Shown piece by piece: positions 35,409-43,350 of a DNA stretch of 64,000 nucleotides (the first letter of the stretch is position 1; every line of letters starts with the position of its first letter). The stretch spans positions 185,843-249,842 of the forward strand of contig CAJTLO010000001.1 in the NCBI GenBank assembly GCA_910577285.1, read 5' to 3'. This DNA comes from an uncultured Rikenellaceae bacterium (GTDB lineage: Bacteria; Bacteroidota; Bacteroidia; Bacteroidales; Rikenellaceae). Position numbers and translations under genes: made by a program. The notes beneath the pieces are model-generated. The model worked only from the letters and a program-made list of their open reading frames with translations, did not search any database and was not told the origin of the DNA.

Positions 35409-35446
35409 CGGCAAGGTGCCTGCAAATGTTTGCAGGCACCTTGCCG
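35409..35446. terminator. Long hairpin in the convergent ferritin/DUF2795 gap
   Basis: Eighteen-base perfect arms (CGGCAAGGTGCCTGCAAA and complement) with a two-base loop. Nothing is encoded around it; it may be a second, bidirectional terminator or a structural element. Confidence 0.5.
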
Positions 35447-35537
35447 TAATTTGTACGGAGCGCTCTCTACGAGGTCGTGCGACACAGACGCTTCGCGGTG
35501 TGCGTGGAGCGGTATGTGCACGCCGCATATGAAAACA

Positions 35538-35570
35538 GCGCGATGAACTCTGCAAATTTGTTCATCGCGC
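35538..35570 (-). terminator. Terminator of the DUF2795 gene
   Basis: Eleven-base arms GCGCGATGAAC/GTTCATCGCGC with an 11-base loop, followed on the minus strand by CTGTTTTC. Confidence 0.65.
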
Positions 35571-35591
35571 CGATCGAGTGGTTTGGAAAGT

Positions 35592-35813
35592 CTAATACTC
35601 CTCCTCGTTGAAGAAGAAGTCGTCTTTGCTGGGGTAGTCCGGCCAGATATCTTCGATGCTTTCGTAGATGTCGCCTTCGTCCTCGATCTCGTTCAGGTTT
35701 TCTATCACTTCGAGCGGAGCGCCGGAACGGACCGCATAGTCTATCAGTTCGTCTTTGGTGGCAGGCCACGGTGCGTCCTCCAGTTTGGAGGCGAGTTCTA
35801 ATGTCCAATACAT
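35592..35813 (-). CDS. DUF2795-type small acidic protein
   Basis: 73 aa from MYWTLELASKL at 35813; the longer frame would begin close to the promoter. The sequence is very acidic. The segment WPATKDELIDYAVRSGAPLEVIENLNEI is the DUF2795 core, and the tail IYESIEDIWPDYPSKDDFFFNEEEY is highly characteristic of Bacteroidetes copies. Function unknown. Single gene with its own consensus promoter and terminator. Confidence 0.85.
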   Translation of the reverse strand: MYWTLELASKLEDAPWPATKDELIDYAVRSGAPLEVIENLNEIEDEGDIYESIEDIWPDYPSKDDFFFNEEEY

Positions 35814-35861
35814 AGTAATTAATTGTCTGTATTTAAGTTGTCGTTCAGTCTTACAAGGATG

Positions 35862-35891
35862 CAAATGTAGAAAAAAATTTCAATAAGCAAC
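35862..35891 (-). promoter_or_regulatory. Promoter of the DUF2795 gene
   Basis: Minus-strand GTTG (35888-35891), 18-base spacer, TACATTTG (35862-35869). It supports the start at 35813. Confidence 0.55.
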
Positions 35892-35998
35892 TCTCCGAGT
35901 CCGGCGGCCGATGATAAATCTTTCCGCTGCCACTATCGTAACGTGGCGGATAGGCCGGTTATTGTGGCTCCGGAGAGAAAGCGGGGTGGGACAGGGGG

Positions 35999-36547
35999 TC
36001 AGGGTTCCCAAAGTGTCTCTTCGGCGCCGAGGAGCATGGCGAGCCTTCGCCCCAGTACGTAGAGGTAGTCGGAGAGCCGGTTGAGGAATACGAGTGCGGC
36101 GGGGGATACGGGATGCTCCGCCGCGGCACGCAGGGCTTGCCGTTCGGCTCTGCGACATACCGTGCGGCAGATATGGGCCTGGGAGACGGCCGGATCTCCG
36201 CCCGGGAGGGTGAACCGTTCGATCGGAGGAAGGAGGGAGCTGATCTCGTCGATACGTTTTTCGAGCGATTCTATCGCTGCTGCGGGAAGCTCCTTCACCC
36301 GTCCTTCGCCGCCCCGACCGACGGCCATCAGCGCTTCCGTCTGCATCAGCGAGCCCGATACGGATACCAGGTCGGCATCGAATTCCGTGACATTCCGAGT
36401 CCTGAGCAGGTCGCGCAGCAGGGCTATCTGGGCGGAGAGCTCGTCGACGGTACCGTATGCTTCGACGCGGACATCGTATTTCGGGACGCGTTCGCCGCCT
36501 ATGAGGGAGGTGTAGCCGCCGTCGCCGCCTTTGGTATATATCTTCAT
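35999..36547 (-). CDS. PduO-type ATP:cob(I)alamin adenosyltransferase
   Basis: 182 aa. The N-terminus KIYTKGGDGGYTSLIGGERVPKYD is the ATP-binding signature of PduO-type adenosyltransferases, followed by the family YGTVDELSAQIALLR motif and, later, FTLPGGDPAVSQAHICRTVCRRAER. It transfers the adenosyl group of ATP to cob(I)alamin to make coenzyme B12. It is the last gene of a three-gene minus-strand operon, 4 bases after a short methyltransferase-like gene. No cobalamin riboswitch was seen upstream. Confidence 0.92.
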   Translation of the reverse strand: MKIYTKGGDGGYTSLIGGERVPKYDVRVEAYGTVDELSAQIALLRDLLRTRNVTEFDADLVSVSGSLMQTEALMAVGRGGEGRVKELPAAAIESLEKRIDEISSLLPPIERFTLPGGDPAVSQAHICRTVCRRAERQALRAAAEHPVSPAALVFLNRLSDYLYVLGRRLAMLLGAEETLWEP

Positions 36548-36551
36548 CGTT

Positions 36552-37067
36552 TCAGAGTTGTATGTGTTCTTTGTTCAGACCGTCGCGACCGAAAAGAAAG
36601 AGGACCGAGCGGCAGTCGATGCTCATCCCCTCGTGCCCGCGGACCGCATCCAGACAGTTCCGGTAGCGTGCTTTGCCTGCAGTGGGGGAGAGCACGCAGG
36701 CGATGTCCTCTTCTCCCGGCCGGAGTTCTTGTCCGATCGCGGCGCCGGGGGTGACGATGTGCATGGCGCGATGTGTGCGATGGGAATCGTGCGTCGCGAG
36801 GGGCGCTCCGTCGACGTAGCATTGTCCGCACTCCGTGTAGTCGTATACCGCCTGTACCAGTCGGGCCTGCCTGACCGTACCGCCCTGCTCGCGTACCGCC
36901 GTGTAGACGGCGCCTTCGCGGGGCAGTCGTCGGCGTTTCATGTAGACCTGCCGTACCAGCGCGTAGGCGAAAGGCGAATGCACGCCGTGTCCGCGGAAAT
37001 GACGCAGTCGGAAGCGGCGTTTGCACCGCATCCACGAGTCGAAGAGGAGGTCTTGCGTGCCGGCCAC
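36552..37067 (-). CDS. Short, degenerate SAM-methyltransferase-like protein
   Basis: 171 aa, starting with GTG in a TAGTG overlap with the upstream stop, so translation is coupled. The N-terminus RFRLRHFRGHGVHSPFAYALV carries the HGVHSPFA motif that opens a Bacteroidetes class of SAM-dependent methyltransferases, and the C-terminus SIDCRSVLFLFGRDGLNKEHIQL resembles their ending. The stretch between them is only about 110 residues and lacks an obvious glycine-rich SAM loop. It may be a shrunken, non-catalytic relative. This family reading is from memory of the motif and is moderately sure. Confidence 0.6.
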   Translation of the reverse strand: MAGTQDLLFDSWMRCKRRFRLRHFRGHGVHSPFAYALVRQVYMKRRRLPREGAVYTAVREQGGTVRQARLVQAVYDYTECGQCYVDGAPLATHDSHRTHRAMHIVTPGAAIGQELRPGEEDIACVLSPTAGKARYRNCLDAVRGHEGMSIDCRSVLFLFGRDGLNKEHIQL

Positions 37068-38323
37068 TACGCTTCGTGTTTCAGTTGCCCGGCCAGCCGG
37101 CCCGTGGAGAAAGCTATCTGGAGGTTGTATCCGCCGGTATTGGCGTCGAGGTCGAGGACCTCTCCTGCAAAGTAAAGCCCCCGTACCCGGCGCGATTCCA
37201 GCGTGGCGGGGTTCACTTCATCGACCGAGATGCCGCCGGCGGTGACGATCGCCTCCTGGAAGGGGCGGTAGTCGCTCACGGGGATGCGGAAATCTTTCAG
37301 TATGTCGATCAGGTCGGTCGTCATTTGAGGCCCCGCCTGGCGTAGCAGCCGTTTCGGATGGCCGCCGACGGCCCTGGCGATCGGCATCACCAGCTCCTTG
37401 GGCATAAGGCGTCGCAGCAGGTCGGCCATGGGCGCTTCCGGTCCCAGTTCGGCGGTCTCCCGGGCGATGCGCTCCTTGAGCGTGGCCTTGTCCAGTGCCG
37501 GTTTGAGGTCTACGGAGAGTTCCACTTTCCGCTCCTCTATCAGGGCATCCACGGCCATGCGGCTCATGCGCAGTACCACGGCCCCCTCTACGCCGCGGGT
37601 CGAGAAAGACATCTCCCCGAACTCTTCCGCGGCCGGTGTGCCCTCCACCAGGAGCGTGGCGGCCACGTTGCGCAGATGAAGCCCGTTGAGGAACTCCTTG
37701 TCGGGAAGCGAGGTCTCCAGCGGAACGAGCGAGGGACGGACCGGTTCGACGGTATGCCCCACGGCGTGGGCCAGGGCGTAGCCGTCGCCCGTGGAACCGG
37801 TGGCGGGGTAGGAGGCGCCGCCCGTGCACACGATGACGGCCGGAGCTTCGGCCCGGCGGACGAAGCCTTTCTTCGTGCGGTAGTTCACCCCGCGTATCCG
37901 ATCGCCCAGCAGCAGCAGTTCGCAGACGGTGGCATGGCAGATGAGTTCCACGCCCGCCTCCCGGCACCACTCCACAAGTGCGTCGGCAATATCCCACGCC
38001 TTGCCGCTTTTGGGAAATACGCGGCCGCCCTGCTCGGTGGAGAGACGAACGCCGCGCTTTTCAAAAAAACGCGCCAGGGCCCTGTTGTCGAACTCCGTGT
38101 AGGAGGGGACGAAAAACTCCCTGTTGGTCTGTATCTTGGCGAGGAATTCGTCGGCCGGCTTGATGTTCGTCAGGTTGCAACGCCCTTTGCCCGTGATGCG
38201 TATTTTCCGGGCGGGTTTCTCCATCTTTTCCAGCAGGGCCACCTTCGCTCCGGCCGAAGCGGCCGTGCCGGCCGCCATGAGTCCGGCCGCTCCGCCGCCC
38301 ACCACGATGAGGTCGTATTCCAT
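37067..38323 (-). CDS. HI0933/BaiN-like flavoprotein (NAD(P)/FAD-dependent oxidoreductase)
   Basis: 418 aa. N-terminal FAD-binding Rossmann motif DLIVVGGGAAGLMAAGTAASAG, then the family motif KPARKIRITGKGRCNLTN, and a C-terminal second FAD contact GLYFAGEVLDLDANTGGYNLQIAFSTG. This is the HI0933/YhiN family, which includes bile-acid BaiN of clostridia; the physiological reaction of most members is unknown. It is first in a minus-strand operon with the methyltransferase-like and cobalamin adenosyltransferase genes and overlaps the former by one base. Confidence 0.92.
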   Translation of the reverse strand: MEYDLIVVGGGAAGLMAAGTAASAGAKVALLEKMEKPARKIRITGKGRCNLTNIKPADEFLAKIQTNREFFVPSYTEFDNRALARFFEKRGVRLSTEQGGRVFPKSGKAWDIADALVEWCREAGVELICHATVCELLLLGDRIRGVNYRTKKGFVRRAEAPAVIVCTGGASYPATGSTGDGYALAHAVGHTVEPVRPSLVPLETSLPDKEFLNGLHLRNVAATLLVEGTPAAEEFGEMSFSTRGVEGAVVLRMSRMAVDALIEERKVELSVDLKPALDKATLKERIARETAELGPEAPMADLLRRLMPKELVMPIARAVGGHPKRLLRQAGPQMTTDLIDILKDFRIPVSDYRPFQEAIVTAGGISVDEVNPATLESRRVRGLYFAGEVLDLDANTGGYNLQIAFSTGRLAGQLKHEA

Positions 38324-38347
38324 AGTTCTCTACTTTGAATTTTATGA

Positions 38348-38355
38348 CAAAGATA
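38348..38355 (-). promoter_or_regulatory. -7 element of the flavoprotein operon
   Basis: TATCTTTG on the minus strand, 24 bases before the ATG at 38323; no clear -33 box. It is divergent from the nusB -7 element 62 bases away. Confidence 0.5.
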
Positions 38356-38417
38356 GCTTCTTACCTACAAAACGCCCCATCGGCGGCGCTTATTTATCCG
38401 ATGCGGGGAAAAATGAT

Positions 38418-38425
38418 TATCTTTG
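38418..38425 (+). promoter_or_regulatory. -7 element of nusB
   Basis: TATCTTTG, 30 bases before the ATG at 38456. It rules out the upstream in-frame ATG at 38423, which lies inside the promoter. Confidence 0.55.
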
Positions 38426-38455
38426 CGGCCACCAAACGAAACGACGAAAAGCACT

Positions 38456-39397
38456 ATGTTCAGCCGCAGGTTCCTGAGGATAAAAGTTATAAAGGCCCTT
38501 TATGCGCATTTCAAATCGGGATGCGATTCGATGATCGCCTCGGAGAAGAACCTTGTCAGCAGTATCGACAAGGCGTACGATCTTTATTTCCAGATGCTCC
38601 GGCTCGTGGCGGATGTGAAGGACTATGCGGAGGAGCGGATCGAGTTGGGACGCAAAAAGAAGCTGCCTACCTATGCCGACCTTCATCCCAACATGAGTTT
38701 CGTGGAGAACGCAGCGGTGGCACAGATCGAAGCGAGCGAAGCGCTGAACGCACGCCTCGACAAGGCGGGGCTGGGGTGGAGCCAGTATCCGGAGCTCATC
38801 AAGCATCTTTACGGGCTGATGTCCGAAAGCGAATATTATAAGCGGTATATGCAGCTTCCCTCCCGCAGCTATGCGGCGGACCGGACGCTGGTGGAGGATT
38901 TCTACATCGAAACCGTCCAGAACAACGACATGCTGGAAACGGTGGTGGAAGAGCAGTCCATCCTGTGGCGCGACGACATCGACTTCGCCCTTATCATGGT
39001 CGTGCGTACGTTGGAAAACAGCCGCGAGAAACAGGACGACCTCCCCATCCGGCGCGAGTACAAGAGCGAGGACGACCTCTCCTTTACCAAAGAGCTCTTC
39101 CGCAAGACGATCGTCCATTTCGACGAGTACCAGGAGTATATCGAAAAGTTCACTACCAATTGGGATGTGGAGCGCATCGCTTTTCTGGATAACATCATCC
39201 TCGCCTGTGCCATGGCCGAAATCGTCGGTTTCGGTTCCATCCCGGTCAAGGTGACGCTGGACGAATACATCGAGATCGCCAAATACTACAGCACTCCCGG
39301 CAGCAGCCTCTTCATCAACGGCGTACTGGACAAGATCGTGGAGTCGCTGCGTAGCGAGGGCAGGATCAATAAGACCGGTCGCGGACTGGTGGAGTGA
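38456..39397 (+). CDS. nusB: [13 protein letters not shown] antitermination factor NusB, long Bacteroidetes form
   Basis: 313 aa, about twice E. coli NusB. The first 20 residues (MFSRRFLRIKVIKALYAHF) are the usual NusB opening, a long helical insertion follows, and the core resumes near 225-313 with WDVERIAFLDNIILACAMAEIVGFGSIPVKVTLDEYIEIAKYYSTPGSSLFINGVLD. It binds boxA RNA with NusE during ribosomal RNA [13 protein letters not shown]. The start at 38456 follows from the promoter position. It is 22 bases before the DUF1573 lipoprotein gene and close to yajC. Confidence 0.93.
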   Translation: MFSRRFLRIKVIKALYAHFKSGCDSMIASEKNLVSSIDKAYDLYFQMLRLVADVKDYAEERIELGRKKKLPTYADLHPNMSFVENAAVAQIEASEALNARLDKAGLGWSQYPELIKHLYGLMSESEYYKRYMQLPSRSYAADRTLVEDFYIETVQNNDMLETVVEEQSILWRDDIDFALIMVVRTLENSREKQDDLPIRREYKSEDDLSFTKELFRKTIVHFDEYQEYIEKFTTNWDVERIAFLDNIILACAMAEIVGFGSIPVKVTLDEYIEIAKYYSTPGSSLFINGVLDKIVESLRSEGRINKTGRGLVE

Positions 39398-39419
39398 CAG
39401 CGTGCGGTATCGGGCTCCC

Positions 39420-39854
39420 ATGAGAAAATCTCTTCTTTTTTCTCGAACGTTTTTTCTCCTCTCCTTTGCCGCGGCGTTTGGTATCGCGTGCGGGCATCGT
39501 ACTCCGGCCCGGGTCGCGTCCGGAACCGTATTGGAGGTGTCCGATTCGATTCTTCTGGCTGCCCGGCGGGATACGTTCGATTTGGGACGGCTTCGGGAGG
39601 GCGAGCGTGTCGTGAAGGAGTTTGCGCTGAAGAATACGGACGGCAGGCCGTTCGTCGTCAGCCGAGCCGAGTCGGATTGCGGTTGCATCCTGTCGGAATA
39701 CGATCGGCGTCCCGTCCTTCCCGGAGAGCATGCCTCTTTGGAGGTGGCGTTCGATTCGCGGGGGTATTGGGGCTATGTCCTGAAACGGGTGGAGGTGCTG
39801 ACGACCTTGCGGAGCGAACCGTTGGTTTTTTATGTCGAAGCGACAGTAGAGTAG
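39420..39854 (+). CDS. DUF1573 lipoprotein
   Basis: 144 aa from ATG 39420. Lipoprotein-like signal ending AAFGIAC with the lipid cysteine at about 24. The rest is a DUF1573 immunoglobulin-like domain: FDLGRLREGERVVKEFALKNTDGRPFVVSRAESDCGC...YDRRPVLPGEHASLEVAFDS, with the family's CGC motif. These proteins are abundant in Bacteroidetes envelopes; function unknown. It follows nusB by 22 bases and precedes yajC, which however has its own promoter. This nusB-DUF1573-yajC order recurs in the phylum as far as I recall. Confidence 0.88.
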   Translation: MRKSLLFSRTFFLLSFAAAFGIACGHRTPARVASGTVLEVSDSILLAARRDTFDLGRLREGERVVKEFALKNTDGRPFVVSRAESDCGCILSEYDRRPVLPGEHASLEVAFDSRGYWGYVLKRVEVLTTLRSEPLVFYVEATVE

Positions 39855-39872
39855 TAAAATCGCCTCTTCCGG

Positions 39873-39903
39873 TTGGTAGTTCCGCCGGAATGGCCTATAT
39901 TTG
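39873..39903 (+). promoter_or_regulatory. Promoter of yajC
   Basis: TTGG (39873-39876), 19-20 base spacer, TATATTTG (39896-39903), 31 bases before the yajC ATG. Confidence 0.65.
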
Positions 39904-39934
39904 TGGAATAACATTAATTTAGTAGTATAGAACG

Positions 39935-40258
39935 ATGAGTTTGAACATGATTTTTTTGCAGCAGGCTGCAGCGCAGGGAGGCAGTAGTCTCAGTTTCATC
40001 ATAATGATGGTTCTGATCTTTGTGGTAATGTGGTTCTTCATGATCCGCCCGCAGCAGAAGCGCCAGAAAGAGTTGAATAATTTCCGCAATTCGCTCGAAG
40101 CAGGCCAGAAGGTGATTACCGCTGGCGGTATCTACGGTAAGATCAAAGAGGTGAAGGAGAGCTACGTCCTGCTGGAGATCGACAATAACGTACACATCCG
40201 TGTCGACAAATCCATGGTGATGAAAGACCCGACCGACCTGCCCCAGCAGCAGAAGTAA
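39935..40258 (+). CDS. yajC: Preprotein translocase subunit YajC
   Basis: 107 aa. One membrane helix (about 18-38, SFIIMMVLIFVVMWFFMIRP) followed by the YajC signature RPQQKRQKELNNFRNSLEAGQKVITAGGIYGKI and a soluble C-terminus. It associates with SecDF in the inner membrane and supports Sec export. It has its own promoter and is ended by a strong terminator. Confidence 0.94.
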   Translation: MSLNMIFLQQAAAQGGSSLSFIIMMVLIFVVMWFFMIRPQQKRQKELNNFRNSLEAGQKVITAGGIYGKIKEVKESYVLLEIDNNVHIRVDKSMVMKDPTDLPQQQK

Positions 40259-40277
40259 GCGATCGGAGAGTGTATAG

Positions 40278-40317
40278 AGAGAGCCGGATAACTCGTTTAT
40301 CCGGCTCTCTTTTTATT
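40278..40317 (+). terminator. Rho-independent terminator
   Basis: Fourteen-base arms AGAGAGCCGGATAA and complement, five-base loop, T-rich tail (TTTTTATT). It closes yajC. Confidence 0.9.
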
Positions 40318-40354
40318 ATCGACTGGGGCGTATTGCCCGACTGGTGCGGGAAAC

Positions 40355-41125
40355 TTATTTCGTGGCTACGAAAAACATGTCGAAACACTTTTCGTCGGCT
40401 TTCTTGAGGTAGTAGTCGCTCATGCAGATGGAGGTCGTCAGCTCGTTGTTCGCTTTCAGTAATTTACGGCGGTTCAGCCGGTTCAATACGTCGTACGGCA
40501 TGCGGAGCATCCACCGGGGCAGCCTTTGTTGCAGGTTGAGAACGTCGAATTTCGTGATGCGTTCCACCGATGCCCGGTTGTTTTCGTAATACTGCATGAC
40601 CTTGCCGTTGCCGTAGATGCCGAGCGGTTCGTATTCGTCGAAGTAGCAACCGATCAATCCCTTGAATTCGTCCACGGTGTATTCGCGCAGATGCCACGGA
40701 TTGCGGGTGAGCGACATCTCTTTGTTCGGTGTGGTGATGATCAGCTTGCCTCCCGGACGGAGTACGCGCCGTATCTCGGCGATCGTGCCGAAATCGTCGC
40801 GGATGTGCTCGATCACCTGGAAGCAGAGCACGAAGTCCATACATCCGGACGGGATGCCCCGTAGGGGCGGTACCTTCATGCGGCGGAACTCCACGTTGCC
40901 CCCCTGGGGAATTACCTCGGCGGGAGGGGGCGTTTTATCGATGGTGGTGAAACTGTCGGCATGCGGGGCGATGACGGATACGCCGTATCCGCTGCCCGTT
41001 CCGATCTCGAGGACGGTGCCGTGCACGATCTCCGCCGCCTTGCTGTATGCCAGCATGGAACGTTGGAATACGTAGTTGTCGGATGCGTCCCTCTGCGAAA
41101 CCCGCTCAGCGCTTTGTATGCTCAT
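40355..41125 (-). CDS. Class I SAM-dependent methyltransferase
   Basis: 256 aa. Motif I of class I methyltransferases is clear (VLEIGTGSGYGV, about 38-49), followed by the acidic loop TTIDKTPPP, FVLCFQVIEHIRD and LRPGGKLIITTPNKE. The C-terminal third has the DEYEPLGIYGN and NRLNRRKLLK segments of a small-molecule methyltransferase (Methyltransf_11). The substrate is unknown. Its start overlaps the upstream CvfB-like gene by 20 bases, so the two are translationally linked. Confidence 0.87.
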   Translation of the reverse strand: MSIQSAERVSQRDASDNYVFQRSMLAYSKAAEIVHGTVLEIGTGSGYGVSVIAPHADSFTTIDKTPPPAEVIPQGGNVEFRRMKVPPLRGIPSGCMDFVLCFQVIEHIRDDFGTIAEIRRVLRPGGKLIITTPNKEMSLTRNPWHLREYTVDEFKGLIGCYFDEYEPLGIYGNGKVMQYYENNRASVERITKFDVLNLQQRLPRWMLRMPYDVLNRLNRRKLLKANNELTTSICMSDYYLKKADEKCFDMFFVATK

Positions 41126-41963
41126 TTTTGTCTTTTTTCGTTATCCGTCCGTCCGCCACGACCACTTCGCTGCGGCTCATCAAGTGGCCGAGTGCGCGTT
41201 TGAACACCTTTTTGCTCATGCCCGTGAGAGCGGCTACCTCTTCCGGTGCACTCTTGTCGTTCAGGGTGAGCGTTCCGCCCGCCTGGTCGAGCAGTGCGGC
41301 GAGCCTGCGGGCCGCATCCTTCACCTCGTCGAACCCCTGCTGTTGCAGACTGATGTCTATGCGGCCGTCTTCCGTGATGCGGTTCACGTATCCCCGAAGC
41401 CGGTCGCCCGGTTGTACGGGCCGGAAAAGCTGGTTGTCGTACAGTACGCCCCAATGGCGGTTCTCCACGATGACCCGGTAACCGACCGGAATGCGTCGTG
41501 CGACGAGAATGTCCACCTGCTGCCGGGGGCGGACGGTGATGGTTTCGTTGGAGATGAAGCCGTTGAGTTTCGTGGTGGCTACCACCCGTCCCGAAACGTT
41601 GTCGCGATAGACGAAGACCGGATAGCGCCTGCCCGGTTCCATGCGGAATGCCTGGTTGGCGTTGGGGATGAAGAGGTCTTTGGCGGTGATGCCCCAGGCG
41701 AGGAATGCACCGTGCAGATTCTTGTCCACCACTTCGAGGAAGGCCGCCTCGCCCGCGACGGCGTATGGGCGTTCGGTCGTGGCGATCGGGCGGTTCTCGG
41801 AGTCGTGGTAGACGAACACCTCTTTCGTGTCGCCCGGACGATCTTCGAGGGAGACGTATCGGTTGGGAAGCAACACTTCGTTGCCTTCCGCGTCGGCGAG
41901 GTATATTCCGTGGTCGGATATCCTGCTGACCGTCAGTGTTTGGTAGCTTCCTGCCTGTAGCAT
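41106..41963 (-). CDS. CvfB-like S1-domain RNA-binding protein
   Basis: 285 aa. Tandem S1-type OB folds: residues about 1-60 (SRISDHGIYLADAEGNEVLLPNRY), 65-130, and 150-215 (GDRLRGYVNRITEDGRIDISL), then a C-terminal winged helix (about 220-275, EEVAALTGMSKKVFKRALGHLMSRSEV). This is the CvfB/YitL architecture, RNA-binding proteins linked to virulence and stress in firmicutes. It overlaps the downstream methyltransferase gene by 20 bases and is preceded by a -7 element. Confidence 0.9.
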   Translation of the reverse strand: MLQAGSYQTLTVSRISDHGIYLADAEGNEVLLPNRYVSLEDRPGDTKEVFVYHDSENRPIATTERPYAVAGEAAFLEVVDKNLHGAFLAWGITAKDLFIPNANQAFRMEPGRRYPVFVYRDNVSGRVVATTKLNGFISNETITVRPRQQVDILVARRIPVGYRVIVENRHWGVLYDNQLFRPVQPGDRLRGYVNRITEDGRIDISLQQQGFDEVKDAARRLAALLDQAGGTLTLNDKSAPEEVAALTGMSKKVFKRALGHLMSRSEVVVADGRITKKDKNEHTKR

Positions 41964-41982
41964 AATGAAAACGTTTATCGTA

Positions 41983-41990
41983 CAAAGTTA
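41983..41990 (-). promoter_or_regulatory. -7 element of the CvfB-like gene
   Basis: TAACTTTG on the minus strand, 20 bases before the ATG at 41963. No -33 match. Confidence 0.5.
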
Positions 41991-42186
41991 ATCCGAATCG
42001 TTGCATTTCCTCGATGCCCGGAGGTTTTTATTTGCAACGGCCCGGGCGGGGAGCCGCCCGCAAGTCGTAGGGGACCGCAGTGCCGGCATCCGGAGGCCGA
42101 CGAAATCGGGAACAGTCGCGGAAAGGAGGCGGAACTGGAAAAGTCGTAGCGGCAGCCGGGGGCGTGCCGTGCGAATGGGGCCGACG

Positions 42187-42322
42187 ACTGGACGCCCGGC
42201 TGCGCTATTACGGGCACACCGATCCCGACAACCTTACCGACGAGGAGCGGGCCGTGCGTGTAAACGAGTTAAAGTACAGCAGAGCAGAGGAGGCCGAAGC
42301 TACGAATGGCCATCTACCATGA
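42187..42322 (+). pseudogene. Possible remnant of a small helical protein
   Basis: The frame reads DARLRYYGHTDPDNLTDEE followed by RAVRVNELKYSRAEEAE, a charged helical stretch that looks like a genuine protein tail, while upstream residues in the same frame are low-complexity (GKGG/SRKGG). No start or family was identified; it could be a broken gene of mobile origin. It overlaps nothing recognised. Confidence 0.3.
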
Positions 42323-42554
42323 CGATTATACCGAGAAGTACATACAGAATACTCCCCATCCAATATATGGTTTTCGCCTGAATGGGATGTTCTATCCTGT
42401 TGCGATAGGCTACAATGAAAGGCATCGCAGGTAATAGGATGATAAATATCACAATCGCAGGCAATTTGACTATAAGTCGCAGCGTAGCCACGCACAGATA
42501 GTAGATGCCCGTGACGGCGAACCATATTGTTATCAGCATACCCATACACACCAA
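42300..42554 (-). CDS. Small two-helix membrane protein, unknown
   Basis: 84 aa (or 81 aa from 42545). Almost wholly hydrophobic: segments about 5-25 (LITIWFAVTGIYYLCVATLRL), 28-48 (KLPAIVIFIILLPAMPFIVAYR) and 60-80 (KTIYWMGSILYVLLGIIVMV). Base use is clearly AT-richer than neighbours, consistent with a gene acquired separately. Minus-strand -7-like elements sit in the 75-bp repeats upstream. No family recognised; it could be a toxin-like or immunity-like peptide, but that is only speculation. Confidence 0.5.
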   Translation of the reverse strand: MVCMGMLITIWFAVTGIYYLCVATLRLIVKLPAIVIFIILLPAMPFIVAYRNRIEHPIQAKTIYWMGSILYVLLGIIVMVDGHS

Positions 42555-42641
42555 TCAGATGGCAAAATTATATTCGCTGAAGCACGAAAGCGCCGGTCGC
42601 CCGCAGGGACGGTGCACGGTCGCGAAGCGATTCGTTTGAAG

Positions 42642-42649
42642 CAAAAATA
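42642..42649 (-). promoter_or_regulatory. Repeat-borne -7 element
   Basis: TATTTTTG on the minus strand at the start of the 75-bp repeat; a second element, TATCTTTG, recurs at 42717-42724. They point toward the small membrane-protein gene. Upstream TTTG boxes sit at 14 rather than 19-21 bases, so activity is uncertain. Confidence 0.3.
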
Positions 42650-42795
42650 CGGAAAGTCGAGCGCAAAACCGAATAGCATTTCGGATTTTGCCGAGACGGA
42701 GTATTTAAGACGAAGTCAAAGATACGGAAAGTCGAGCGCAAAACCGAACGGCATTCGGATTTTGTCGAGACGGAGTATTTAAGACGAAGTCAAAG
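42647..42795. repeat. 75-bp tandem repeat, two copies
   Basis: Units 42647-42721 and 42722-42795 (75 and 74 bases) beginning ATACGGAAAGTCGAGCGC and ending near GACGAAGTCAAAG, differing at a few bases; a third partial copy starts at 42796. Each junction creates a minus-strand -7-like element. Looks like a mobile or intergenic repeat family rather than a gene. Confidence 0.8.
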
Positions 42796-43350
42796 ATACG
42801 GATTCATTGTGCCGAGAGGCAACATAGGAGTACGCCCGGCAACGAGGGCCGATGCTTACGGCTTCCTGACTGCTCGCAGGGCTGTCGTCCGATGGGCGTT
42901 TGCGATGTTCGGCGAATATATTTCGTATTTTTGCATCGGGCGGCCTGTCGGGAAACGACCGGTTGCCGGTGTCGGATTGGCGGTCGTTTGTCTTGCGTGG
43001 CGTTTAGAGGGTGTGCCGAGAGGAAGATACGCATGCGTGGCGTGCTGCCCGTTCGGATTTTGTGCACAGGATGTTGCTGCGTTGCCCGCCCGAAAAAGAG
43101 AGGGGGAGCGGCCGACGAAAGGTCCGACGGGGAGCGAACCGGAGGAGGTTTGAAAATCGCGGGACTCCTTCACGGCGGCGCCTGTGGTGTCGGCCGGTCC
43201 CGATACGAACCGCTTCAAGGCCGACGGTCGCAGTGCCTTCGAGGGCGTTGCGGAGGTGTTTCCGACACGGTTCGGAATAGCTCGTCCGTATTTCCCGTGT
43301 GGCGGCATGCCGGGGGTAGAGCGGGCGAAAGTACGTTGAAAGAATAAGGT
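42796..43350. other. Intergenic, no gene seen
   Basis: About 550 bases between the repeat and the sirtuin gene. Frames on the plus strand are rich in Cys, Arg and Gly and match no family. A promoter-like TATTTTTG lies at 42926-42933. Confidence 0.4.
42899..42933 (+). promoter_or_regulatory. Weak promoter candidate upstream of the sirtuin
   Basis: TTTG at 42899-42902, spacer 23, TATTTTTG at 42926-42933. Spacing is a little long and the next recognised gene starts 418 bases later. Confidence 0.3.

Noticed and set aside
35999..38323. Cobalamin riboswitch before the adenosyltransferase operon
   Set aside because: Nothing like the B12-box was found between 38324 and 38455.
42892..43347. Cysteine- and arginine-rich open frame before the sirtuin
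   Set aside because: Biased composition with no domain, and a neighbouring frame is equally long. Judged a GC-driven chance frame.
42555..43350. Transposable element or integron
   Set aside because: No transposase, integrase or terminal inverted repeats. Only tandem repeats and composition change remain, so I report it as a patch and not as an element.
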